Assembly (NCBI RefSeq): GCF_000238775.2
Contig: NZ_AFEJ02000002.1
Location: 1,287,501-1,351,500 of the forward strand
Length of the DNA: 64,000 bases
Source of the DNA: Acaryochloris sp. CCMEE 5410
Lineage (GTDB): Bacteria; Cyanobacteriota; Cyanobacteriia; Thermosynechococcales; Thermosynechococcaceae
Direction of reading: 5' to 3'
Position numbers and translations under genes: made by a program. Shown one piece after another: positions 1-8,146 of the stretch (positions within the stretch are counted from its first letter, which is position 1; the number at the start of each line of letters is the position of its first letter). The notes below the pieces were generated by a model. It was not told where the DNA came from and made no database searches. It worked only from the letters and a program-made list of their open reading frames with translations.

Positions 1-142
1 GTCCTTCGCGCTGAAATGTTTCTTGAACAAATGCTTCCCAGGCTGCCTTAAAGCTGACCAAGAGCGTTGTAAACTCCTGAACATTGATGCTGGTCAAGCT
101 TTGTAAAACCCGAGGTTTATCCTGAAGCTCTTCAAAGCTCAT
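1..142 (-). CDS. N-terminal part of a transposase-like protein (cut by window edge)
   Basis: An ATG at 142 on the minus strand opens a frame that runs off the window after 47 codons. The peptide begins MSFEELQDKPRVLQSLTS and continues with a segment rich in F, W and A. It resembles the N-terminal helical region of IS5-like transposases common in cyanobacteria. Only the start is visible, so the catalytic domain cannot be checked and the family assignment is a judgement from the opening residues. Confidence 0.5.
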   Translation of the reverse strand, partial: MSFEELQDKPRVLQSLTSINVQEFTTLLVSFKAAWEAFVQETFQREG

Positions 143-253
143 TTTCAAATTTATACTTCAGCACTGAATGACACTACTCAATTCTAAAATGCTTAATTCC
201 GATAAAGTTTAATGAATCACTACCCCCAGATTGTTGAGAGGGCCTAGCCGGGA

Positions 254-880
254 TTATCTCCAGCGATACCTAGTTCTGCTTCTATATCGGCCTTCCATCG
301 TTCGGTTGGCTTGGCGGCGTTGACGCCTGGCCAGCAAGATTGATTTGGTTTTACGAATTAACCCAATAATCACTAATAAGACGATGCCAGCCGCCAGCAA
401 AGGAATCGCTAACCCTAGCAATGTTAAGACCACGGATAATACAGCTTCGATGGTGGAGAGGACAGGGTTCCCGACCCCTCCAGTCATGGTGGTTGCGGCG
501 ACACGGGTGACGGAGGTGGTTGTTTCCACGATTCCGGCGGCACTGCCACCAGCCAGAATCGCTAAGGTCCATTGCAAAACGGGATTGAGATCACCTAACG
601 TAGCTGCGGTTAAGACGGAACCCACTGCAATTGCCGTCGGAATCTCGATTAAATCCAGCAGATTATTGACTCCGGGAATGTAGTAGGCCAACACTTCAAC
701 CACCACGGCAGTGCTCAATACAATCAGAGCAGGATAGGAGCCAATCCACTGCAAATTGGGGGCCAACGGCAGATCACCAAATAGGGCCGCCATACACATA
801 ATCAGGGGTGGGATAAAGACCCGTAAACCGCTAGCTGCACTGAGGGTAATCCCGAGACAGAGACTAATAAGGATTTCCAT
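254..880 (-). CDS. DUF4126 family membrane protein
   Basis: This 208-residue protein is strongly hydrophobic, with about five membrane segments and a basic C-terminal tail (residues about 178-208, rich in R and K). The opening SLCLGITLSAASGLRVFIPP and the glycine-rich stretches are typical of the DUF4126 family of bacterial inner-membrane proteins, whose function is unknown. It lies 24 nt downstream of the dynamin-like GTPase gene on the same strand, so co-transcription is likely. That suggests, without proving it, a membrane-related job shared with the GTPase. The ATG at 880 fits the family start. Confidence 0.85.
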   Translation of the reverse strand: MEILISLCLGITLSAASGLRVFIPPLIMCMAALFGDLPLAPNLQWIGSYPALIVLSTAVVVEVLAYYIPGVNNLLDLIEIPTAIAVGSVLTAATLGDLNPVLQWTLAILAGGSAAGIVETTTSVTRVAATTMTGGVGNPVLSTIEAVLSVVLTLLGLAIPLLAAGIVLLVIIGLIRKTKSILLARRQRRQANRTMEGRYRSRTRYRWR

Positions 881-904
881 GGTGTTGTTGAGATCAATCC
901 TCCC

Positions 905-2578
905 CTATATTGCCTCAATCGCCTCTTCGAGGGATGTCAGGGTGTTTTGCAGGAGGGTGAGTTGATGCTGATTTTGATAAGACTTCGGTTCTGCGTTCGC
1001 TTCCACAACCGGGGTTAAGATAATCTTCTCGGCTGTGCGTTCATACTCTTGCAGGGCAGTTAAAGCCGCAGCTCGAAACTGAGTGAGATAGTAACGGGCT
1101 GCCTGCTGGTAGCTTTCATCGTTCTTTTCAAACTTGGGTAAATCTGCTTTAGAAACAGCGATATTTTCCAGTTTGTTGACGACATATCCAGTACCACCAA
1201 AAATAGCGGCTCCTAGGGGGCCACCCATCAACCAGCCTAATCCGGTTGCGATCGCAACCGGGGCAATTTCATCTTCCTTGGATTGAGTAGAGGATGTAGA
1301 CGGCTGGGGTTGTGATTGGGGTGCAGGACCACTGGGGAATGCAAACCATAATTCTGCCGGGCGAGGTTGGTTAAAGAATGCACAAGCTTTGTGAACCCAA
1401 CCCACCACTTCACGCTGGTGTTTCAGCCAGGTGGGTTTTAAAGTTTCCGTGAGCCAAGCTGGAAAACGCTCTTGTTGGAGCGCGATCTGGGCTCCTGTTT
1501 CATGGTTGCGGAGCAAGGTGGGCAAATCAAGCCACACTTTGGTATCAGCTACACTCTCTCGGAATCCTTTGATAATCAATTTTTGGGCGCGTTGTTTAAT
1601 CTCCAAGCGCTGCTGAGCCCGATCTTGGACGTCGGTCTGGACTTGGGATTGGACAAAGGCAATTTTTTCTTGGAGGGCGAGTTGGAGTTGTTTCGCCAGT
1701 GCGATCGCACGCTTTGATTGAGTCGGCATGCCGTCTGTTTGATAAGCCTGAACAATACTTTGCAACGCCGTTTCTAACATGGGCAAGCCCGTGGTTTGAG
1801 CAGTGGCCATATCGCCTTTCAGTTGGGCACGCAACGCAGGCAATGCATCGACACGGTAAAGATTGCTAATCCCAGGGGGGAGCTGAGACCGAAAGCTTTC
1901 GGCCACAAACCGCATTCGGTTCATCACCTGTTTTTGATCGTCAGGGTCTAATAGGTTTAAGAAATTAACCACAAATACGACGCTTTCGATGCCCCGATCC
2001 AACAGCCAGTCCCGCAGGTGTTCCCGTTCCCCTAAGGTCATCAATTTGCGACCATCCAGCATCTGAATCACTAAATCTGCCGTTAGCAGTTGTTCTTTGG
2101 CCAGAGCATCTTGGGCTTCCCGATCATTGGTTCCCGGTAGGTCTAATAGCTCCACACCCGTTTGTAAAAACGGATGGGGACAGCTCACTTCTACAGACAC
2201 TACGTCTTCTCGCATCCGCCGATTATCATCCAAAATGGCGTACTGCTTGAGAATATCCGTCCCTAGCTCCACAATTTCCTGGCTGCTTTGCAAACAAATG
2301 CGCGTTTGTAGCTGTGGGCCATAGCGAACGGTAATGGCAGCTCCAGTCGTCGGGATCAAATCAATGGGGAGGGCTTTTTCCCCTAGCAAAGCATTGAGCA
2401 GCGTAGATTTCCCATAGTTAAAGGGGCCGAAGATTGCAATTCTAAGGGCTGTCTTCTGGACCCTATTTACAACTGTAAGCACCTCTCGCCGCAACTCATC
2501 TGTTTCTCGAAGCTCCAACACTCCTACAGTCATCTGTAGAGTTTGGAGCAAATTACGGTAGGTATCCAGTTGAGCCAT
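905..2578 (-). CDS. Dynamin-like GTPase (short form, 557 aa)
   Basis: This is a large GTPase of the bacterial dynamin-like family. The P-loop GPFNYGKST is at residues 51-59, a G2-type threonine follows in PTTGAAIT, and the G3 motif DLPG is near residue 145. The G4 position reads VNFLN, which departs from the usual N/TKxD. A helical region follows, with a proline/serine/glutamine-rich linker and a glycine-rich hydrophobic segment (GLGWLMGGPLGAAIFGG) that could be the membrane-inserting paddle. Bacterial dynamins bind and remodel membranes and commonly occur in pairs. A second, longer one lies at 8147-10228 on the same strand. The downstream DUF4126 gene is probably in the same transcript. Confidence 0.85.
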   Translation of the reverse strand: MAQLDTYRNLLQTLQMTVGVLELRETDELRREVLTVVNRVQKTALRIAIFGPFNYGKSTLLNALLGEKALPIDLIPTTGAAITVRYGPQLQTRICLQSSQEIVELGTDILKQYAILDDNRRMREDVVSVEVSCPHPFLQTGVELLDLPGTNDREAQDALAKEQLLTADLVIQMLDGRKLMTLGEREHLRDWLLDRGIESVVFVVNFLNLLDPDDQKQVMNRMRFVAESFRSQLPPGISNLYRVDALPALRAQLKGDMATAQTTGLPMLETALQSIVQAYQTDGMPTQSKRAIALAKQLQLALQEKIAFVQSQVQTDVQDRAQQRLEIKQRAQKLIIKGFRESVADTKVWLDLPTLLRNHETGAQIALQQERFPAWLTETLKPTWLKHQREVVGWVHKACAFFNQPRPAELWFAFPSGPAPQSQPQPSTSSTQSKEDEIAPVAIATGLGWLMGGPLGAAIFGGTGYVVNKLENIAVSKADLPKFEKNDESYQQAARYYLTQFRAAALTALQEYERTAEKIILTPVVEANAEPKSYQNQHQLTLLQNTLTSLEEAIEAI

Positions 2579-3004
2579 CGCCAGTATTTCGTGATATTCA
2601 GCACAGATAAAGTCATCAGAAGATCAATGACAGGGTTTGGAGAAATAACGCCTGCTTATTCAAAACGGTTTGTTTGAGATTCACTTCGATTCTAAGCCTG
2701 TGACGAGAAGTGAACGGAGCAACGGTCAGGCTCATGCCTGATATTAACGGACGAATAGATAGCGTTATTGACTTTAGTTTTCCCACTCAAAAGTCTTAAT
2801 GCACGTGAACTTAGCTTGTAGCTCTACTTTTTATAAATACGATTTTAATCATGACAGCTCTGAGCTTTACGCAAAGCAGCCAAGATAGATATCTCCTCTT
2901 TTGAGCACAAAAAGCTGGGTAAATTATTTGACTCTCCAGAAATATTCACAGACCATAAGAGAGATTAAAAGTGCAAGTTCTTTTTTCCTCTCTAAAAACG
3001 TATC
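2579..3004. other. Gene-free stretch upstream of the dynamin-like GTPase
   Basis: No convincing gene is visible. A short hairpin occurs at 2726-2741 (TCAGGC, loop TCAT, GCCTGA), and the rest is AT-rich. The region should hold the promoter of the minus-strand GTPase gene, but I cannot point to a clear -10/-35 pair. Confidence 0.5.
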
Positions 3005-3111
3005 GTGCTTTCAAATTCAGAGGATGCTGTTCGGATTCTCAATTACATTCAACAAAAGATCAATACCAGTGAGAGTCTCAGTGATATCCAGATTCAGGGC
3101 GTAGCTAATGG
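3005..3111 (+). pseudogene. 5' gene fragment cut off by an IS element
   Basis: A GTG at 3005 opens a frame whose first 36 codons read like real protein (for example EDAVRILNYIQQKINTSE). The frame runs straight into the left inverted repeat of the ISKra4-type element at 3112 and stops five codons later. I do not recognise a family. It may be the beginning of the STAND gene that continues beyond the IS, or the start of a different gene lost by an IS-mediated deletion. No strong ribosome-binding site precedes the GTG. Confidence 0.4.
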
Positions 3112-4490
3112 ATCGGGGATGCCTTAGACTTCGGAATGGTTACCCCTGGGAATAGGGAGTCAAACCGTTGATTGACCCAGGCAAGCCGCAGCATGAGTAG
3201 ATGATTGAAACCATCCTCACTCCAGCGCATACCAACCCCCTTAAAGCGCTGTTGAATCAGCCACTTACAAGCACTTTCGACCATTCCTGACCCCAGCGGT
3301 ATCTGTAGTTGTTCAAAGTGGCGATATTGGATGTGTCGCAGATGGCGCTGGAAATAAGCCTGTACCTGGAGCAACGTCGTAAAAGATTTGCCCGTAAACA
3401 ATTGTGAGTGAATCAACATCGTCAAGGACCGCAATACTAATAGGTGTTGCCCATGTCGCAATTGGTGTCGCCAGCGCCGAAACCAGGCTTGGGCTTGAGC
3501 AGAGCGAACATCCCCAAACATCACTTTGTTGCTCGTGCAAGATGGCCTGCTGCATGAAAAAATCGAGAACTGCCACAGCACAGTGAGAGAACAAGGTGCG
3601 GTAGACTCGCCAGAAGCCTCGCCCCCATCACTCAACCAGATGACGCTTGGGGCCGATTCAAAGTCTTGTTTGCGGGCTTCGAGTTGCAGTAAGGGGATGA
3701 ACTGGTCGATATCGCCCAATACTGCTACCAGTCTTCGACGCAGTAGTTGGGGGACACTCTTTTAGCTCGGGTGAGCCGTGTTCCCAGGCGGGCTAAGATA
3801 GCGACTTTAACTTCTCGCCACTGGATTTTCCCTTGGGGGTTTTCGGAGTGGGGCGAAAGGGCACCATCACACCGTCAGCAGCAATGGCCAAAGGCAGAGC
3901 AGACAACACCTCTGAAATCGCTTCACTAGGAGCCTGTTCACCTGATGCTTGAGCTTTGAGTTGAGCCTCTAGCTCCTGATAAGCTTTGTTGCCCATGACT
4001 TGCACCCAATTCCACAAGCTTGATGAACTGACGGATAAACCACTCCACTGACTCAGCATCCAACTGGCCAGTTCATAGGGCATAAATAGACTTAACAAGC
4101 AGCCTAGACGCACCAGTTCTTTACTGCTGTGCTGGTAAGAGGTAATCCCAATGGATTGGTCCAGAGGAGCTGATAGACTACCTGGACACCCTTTTGGACA
4201 ACGACCCACCCGTCGCTTTCAGTAAATATTTCCCACCAGTGTCTGCATCTGACGAGATTCCCATCCCTTCGAGTGCAAGCGGGTTCCGCAGGTGCTACAC
4301 CTAGGCCATTCAAATACTGTTTTGCTCGCCGTGAGAGTTCATCCTCCAGAAGCCATCGAGCCAAATACAAACCCATTTGCAGAACGATATAAACCATCTG
4401 ACTCAGGCTGGGTGATTCTTTGAGTGCTTCGACCTGTTCTAGAAATTCGTGATGCTCTAGTACGGTTGGCAATTGCGATGTTAGGCTCAT
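3105..4490 (-). pseudogene. ISKra4 family transposase, multiply frameshifted
   Basis: Three overlapping minus-strand frames together give one transposase: N-terminal part 4104-4490, middle 3793-4209, C-terminal part 3105-3719. The C-terminal piece holds the signature PLGSGMVESACKWLIQQRFK followed by GMRWSEDGFNHLL, characteristic of ISKra4. Reading across the joins, continuous sequence needs frame changes near 4150, 3830, 3745 and 3600, so the enzyme is inactive. The frame now ends at 3105, a few bases outside the inverted repeat. Confidence 0.8.
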
Positions 4491-4561
4491 GACAAGTTTT
4501 TGATTCGGGTACAGGATCTATTGTCCTTGACCCGTTTTTCTTTGAGCCATACATCCCCGAT
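3112..4561. mobile_element. Decayed ISKra4-type insertion sequence with matching ends
   Basis: The two ends carry the inverted match ATCGGGGATG (3112-3121, and its complement at 4552-4561) and enclose about 1.45 kb filled by one broken transposase gene. No target-site duplication is evident: the flanks are ...AGCTAATGG on the left and TCTGTGCTT on the right. Missing duplications suggest either a family that makes none here or a deletion that started from one end. The element lies directly against the 5'-truncated STAND ATPase gene. Confidence 0.7.
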
Positions 4562-4564
4562 TCT

Positions 4565-7500
4565 GTGCTTACGCCCCAGATTCATGTTTTCTCCCAATGT
4601 TGGCATGGACAATCCTACCGTCAAATCGCTGATAGCACTGGCTATGAAGTCGGTTATATCAAAAAGGTGGGTTCTCATTTATGGCAGAAGCTATCTAATG
4701 TTTTAAACACAAAAGTATCTAAAAATAACTTCAAAATTGCACTCAGTGAATATATTGGGTTACATCCATTACCCAACTTTGTTCTGTCCCCTAACACCAG
4801 TAATGAGGAATGTGTATATCAAGATTGGGGAGAGGCAGTAAATGTATCTTCCTTTTGGGGGCGGTCAACAGAATTAGCCACACTTCAGGAATGGATATTA
4901 GGTGATCAATGTAGCTTGATTACCCTGTTAGGAATTGGAGGGGTCGGTAAAACAGCACTCTCCGTGAAGTTAGCCCAACAGCTCCAAAGTCAGTTTGCCT
5001 ATGTACTCTGGCGAAGCCTCAAGAATATGCCCCCGGTGATGGAGTTACTAGCAGACTTAATCCTCAACTTATGCAATCAAAGCTTACCTAAATTACCCAA
5101 CACACCATCTCAACGAATTTCAGTTCTTATTCAGTATTTACAGCAACAGCGATGTCTAATCGTTTTAGACAATGTTGAAAGTTTATTTCAGAGTGGTCAA
5201 TTTGGGCGTTATCAACCCATGTATGAAGAGTATGGTGAACTTCTCCAACGAATTGGTGAGGTTGCCCATAACAGTTGTCTGGTTTTGACCAGTCGCGAAT
5301 TGCCAGAAGAAGTTGCCATCCAAATGGGGACACATTTACCCGTCCGTGTCTTTAAGTTAGAAGGATTAGGCACTACGGCTGCCTACGAAATTCTCAAGAG
5401 TAAAGGGCTATCAGGTTCAGCCTCAGAAACAACCTCGCTGATCGAGGCTTATCAAGGTAATCCTCTAGCGTTAAAGATTGCCGCTACATCCATTCAGGAT
5501 GTGTTTTCAGGGAATGTGACTGAGTTTATTCAGCAAGGGACGATGGCTTTCAATGGGATTCGTCGGCTGTTGGATCAACAGTTTGAGCGATTATCTGCGC
5601 TAGAACGACAAGTGATGACCTGGTTGGCTATTTATCGTGAACCTGCCACTATCCAACAACTCGCTAGTGATGTTATCAGTTTGCCTTCCTTTACGACCTT
5701 GCTTGAAGCTCTGGAGTTTCTGGGTCGTCGCTCGCTGATCGAAAAAGTCTTACCGAACGAGACCCGTCCAGCTGGTTTTACATTGCAACCCGTGGTCATG
5801 GAATACGTAACCGAGAATTTAATTTCTCATGTAAGTCATGAACTCGTTGGGGATCAAATGGATGATCTGCATCAATATCCGTTGGTCCTGGTGCAATCCA
5901 AAGATTATTTACGAGAAGCTCAAATTCGACTGATTCTTAAGCCTATTTTTCGTCATCTCTTAGAAACCTATCCCAACCAAGGCCAGCTAGAACAACATCT
6001 CAAACACCTTTTAAATAGTCTGCAAACTCATGCTCAAAATAGACTCACCTATGCGGTAGGGAATATTTTGAATCTACTGCGACTTTGTCAGGCAGATTTT
6101 TGCAACTTAGATTTATCTCACTTAACGATCCAGCAGGCAGATCTACGAGAAGTCAAACTCCACCAAGTCAATTTTGCCCATGCCAACTTAGAATCAACCC
6201 TATTTTCTGAAACCCTAGGCAGTATCTTTAGTCTTGCCTATAGTCCCAATGGAAGTTGTTTGGCCGTTGCTGATACTGGGAACATCAAACTCTATGATTT
6301 CCTGCGATACCAGCATCAGCAGACCTTATCCAGTCACAAGGTGCTGATCTTATCTATCACCTTTAGCGATGATGGTTGTTTAATTGCAAGCTGTAGTGTT
6401 GACCACACCATTAAGGTTTGGAATGTTAAGTCAGGAAGTTGCATCCAGACTTTGAAAGGGCATACGGGGGCAGTGATGTCGGTGGCCTTTCAGCCTCAAA
6501 CTGGGGCTGACCCAGATTATATTTTGGCCAGTGCTAGCCAAGATGGCAGTGTCAAGATCTGGAATATCAGCACTCAAGCCTGCATTCAAAGTTTGAATGC
6601 AGAAGGACAGTCCGCTCGATCCGTGACCTTCAATTCCAGTGGCGATCAATTGGCGATTGGCTATCTTGATGGTCAGGTCAGTCTTTGGCATATGTCATCC
6701 AATCGCAGACAGTGTCTGCCCCCAGACGTCACTAGTCAAGAATCTCCCCTTGCGTTTAGTCCCGATGATCGACAATTAGCTGTGGGCTATAGTGATGGGC
6801 AAATTCAGCTCTGGGATGTGTATCAAGCAAAACGGATCAGAATCCTCCAGGGCCACACAACCCAAATCTTCTCGGTGGCCTTTAGCACTGATGGCCAATT
6901 ATTGGCAAGTAGTTCCGGCGACAATACCGTCAGAATTTGGGATCTGCCAACAGGTCAGTGCTTGAAATGCTTGCAAGGCCATACATCACGGGTGTCTACG
7001 GTGGCGTTCCATCCAGACAATCTGTGCCTGGCGAGTGGAAGTGAAGACTCAACGGTGCGGGTATGGGATGTGCAAACGGGACAACTGCTGAAGTGTCTGA
7101 ATGGATATAACGATTATGTGTGGTCAGTGGCTCATAGTCCAACCCACACGATAGTTGCGAGTGGGAGTAATGATCGGGGGGTACGACTTTGGAATACCCA
7201 ATCGGGTCAAGGTGTGCAAAATCTGGAAGGCCATTCTGGTCGGGTAAGATCAGTGGCCTACAGTGCCGATGGTCAAGTGTTGGTGAGTGCAACCTATTCT
7301 TATGAGATCAAGGTTTGGGATTCTACGAATGGGATTTGCCTAAATACCTTTCGAATGCCAGGCGAATGGTGCTGGGATATAGCGCTAAGACCCGATGGAG
7401 ACGTATTAGCTGTTTCTGGTGGAGACAACAATGTCCATCTATGGAATGTTCATACTGGGGAATTGCTGAATACCCTGGTGGGAGAAGAACATTATGCGCT

Positions 7501-8077
7501 GGGTTTGGCCTATAGTCCTTCGGGGCAATACCTGGCTACGTCAAGATTGAATAGTGTCCAGATTTGGGATCTGGCCTCAGGCGCTTGCGTTCAAACCCTG
7601 AGTGATGAAGATTGGATCTGGTCCGTTGCCTTCCATCCCCAGGAGTCTTTACTGGTGACGGGGGGTAATGACGGAAGCGTCAAACTTTGGGATCTGGAGC
7701 AAGGTAAATGTCTCTGCCATATGAATGAGCATGCGGCCATTGTCTTGTCTGTAATTTTTAGTGCTGATGGTCAGGCTATCGCAAGTGGGAGCTTTGATCG
7801 CACAGTTCGCATTTGGGAAGCACAGACAGGGGAATGCATCCAAGTGCTGGGAGGTCATTCTGACGGTATCTTCTCAGTTTCTTTTGCAGCCGAAGGCAAT
7901 ATCATCACCAGTGGCGGAATGGACGAAACGGTCCGAGTCTGGAATGTGCACACTGGAACATGCTTGCACACCCTGCAGCCCCCGAAATTGTATGAAGGCA
8001 TGAACATTTCAGGGGCCACTGGATTAACTGACGCTGAACGACAGACGCTCAAGATTTTAGGTGCGGTAGAACGCTAG
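4565..8077 (+). CDS. STAND ATPase with HTH-like N terminus, NB-ARC and 14 WD40 repeats
   Basis: The protein starts with a helix-turn-helix-like segment (SYRQIADSTGYEVGYIKKVG, residues 17-36) of the kind found at the start of cyanobacterial vWA-MoxR-associated proteins. The NB-ARC P-loop GIGGVGKTA is at 123-131, followed by winged-helix regions and a short pentapeptide-like stretch near 510-550. I count 14 WD40 units from about residue 555 to 1150, enough for two seven-bladed propellers. STAND ATPases of this layout act as ligand-sensing switches. The GTG at 4565 lies 4 nt after the IS end and has no clear ribosome-binding site. Related proteins carry about 15-20 more residues, so the true start was probably lost to the IS. 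Confidence 0.8.
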   Translation: MLTPQIHVFSQCWHGQSYRQIADSTGYEVGYIKKVGSHLWQKLSNVLNTKVSKNNFKIALSEYIGLHPLPNFVLSPNTSNEECVYQDWGEAVNVSSFWGRSTELATLQEWILGDQCSLITLLGIGGVGKTALSVKLAQQLQSQFAYVLWRSLKNMPPVMELLADLILNLCNQSLPKLPNTPSQRISVLIQYLQQQRCLIVLDNVESLFQSGQFGRYQPMYEEYGELLQRIGEVAHNSCLVLTSRELPEEVAIQMGTHLPVRVFKLEGLGTTAAYEILKSKGLSGSASETTSLIEAYQGNPLALKIAATSIQDVFSGNVTEFIQQGTMAFNGIRRLLDQQFERLSALERQVMTWLAIYREPATIQQLASDVISLPSFTTLLEALEFLGRRSLIEKVLPNETRPAGFTLQPVVMEYVTENLISHVSHELVGDQMDDLHQYPLVLVQSKDYLREAQIRLILKPIFRHLLETYPNQGQLEQHLKHLLNSLQTHAQNRLTYAVGNILNLLRLCQADFCNLDLSHLTIQQADLREVKLHQVNFAHANLESTLFSETLGSIFSLAYSPNGSCLAVADTGNIKLYDFLRYQHQQTLSSHKVLILSITFSDDGCLIASCSVDHTIKVWNVKSGSCIQTLKGHTGAVMSVAFQPQTGADPDYILASASQDGSVKIWNISTQACIQSLNAEGQSARSVTFNSSGDQLAIGYLDGQVSLWHMSSNRRQCLPPDVTSQESPLAFSPDDRQLAVGYSDGQIQLWDVYQAKRIRILQGHTTQIFSVAFSTDGQLLASSSGDNTVRIWDLPTGQCLKCLQGHTSRVSTVAFHPDNLCLASGSEDSTVRVWDVQTGQLLKCLNGYNDYVWSVAHSPTHTIVASGSNDRGVRLWNTQSGQGVQNLEGHSGRVRSVAYSADGQVLVSATYSYEIKVWDSTNGICLNTFRMPGEWCWDIALRPDGDVLAVSGGDNNVHLWNVHTGELLNTLVGEEHYALGLAYSPSGQYLATSRLNSVQIWDLASGACVQTLSDEDWIWSVAFHPQESLLVTGGNDGSVKLWDLEQGKCLCHMNEHAAIVLSVIFSADGQAIASGSFDRTVRIWEAQTGECIQVLGGHSDGIFSVSFAAEGNIITSGGMDETVRVWNVHTGTCLHTLQPPKLYEGMNISGATGLTDAERQTLKILGAVER

Positions 8078-8146
8078 CCCAAACAGCATTGGCAGGAAAG
8101 AACCGTTTCAACTGAAAAAGGCCTGCATTCTGAATCAACACCAGCG

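Noticed and set aside
345-683. 112-codon open frame on the plus strand
   Set aside because: It lies antisense inside the DUF4126 gene and has no protein-like features.
2901-3104. 67-codon open frame on the plus strand
   Set aside because: Its composition is not protein-like. A different frame from 3005 in the same stretch looks more real and runs into the IS.
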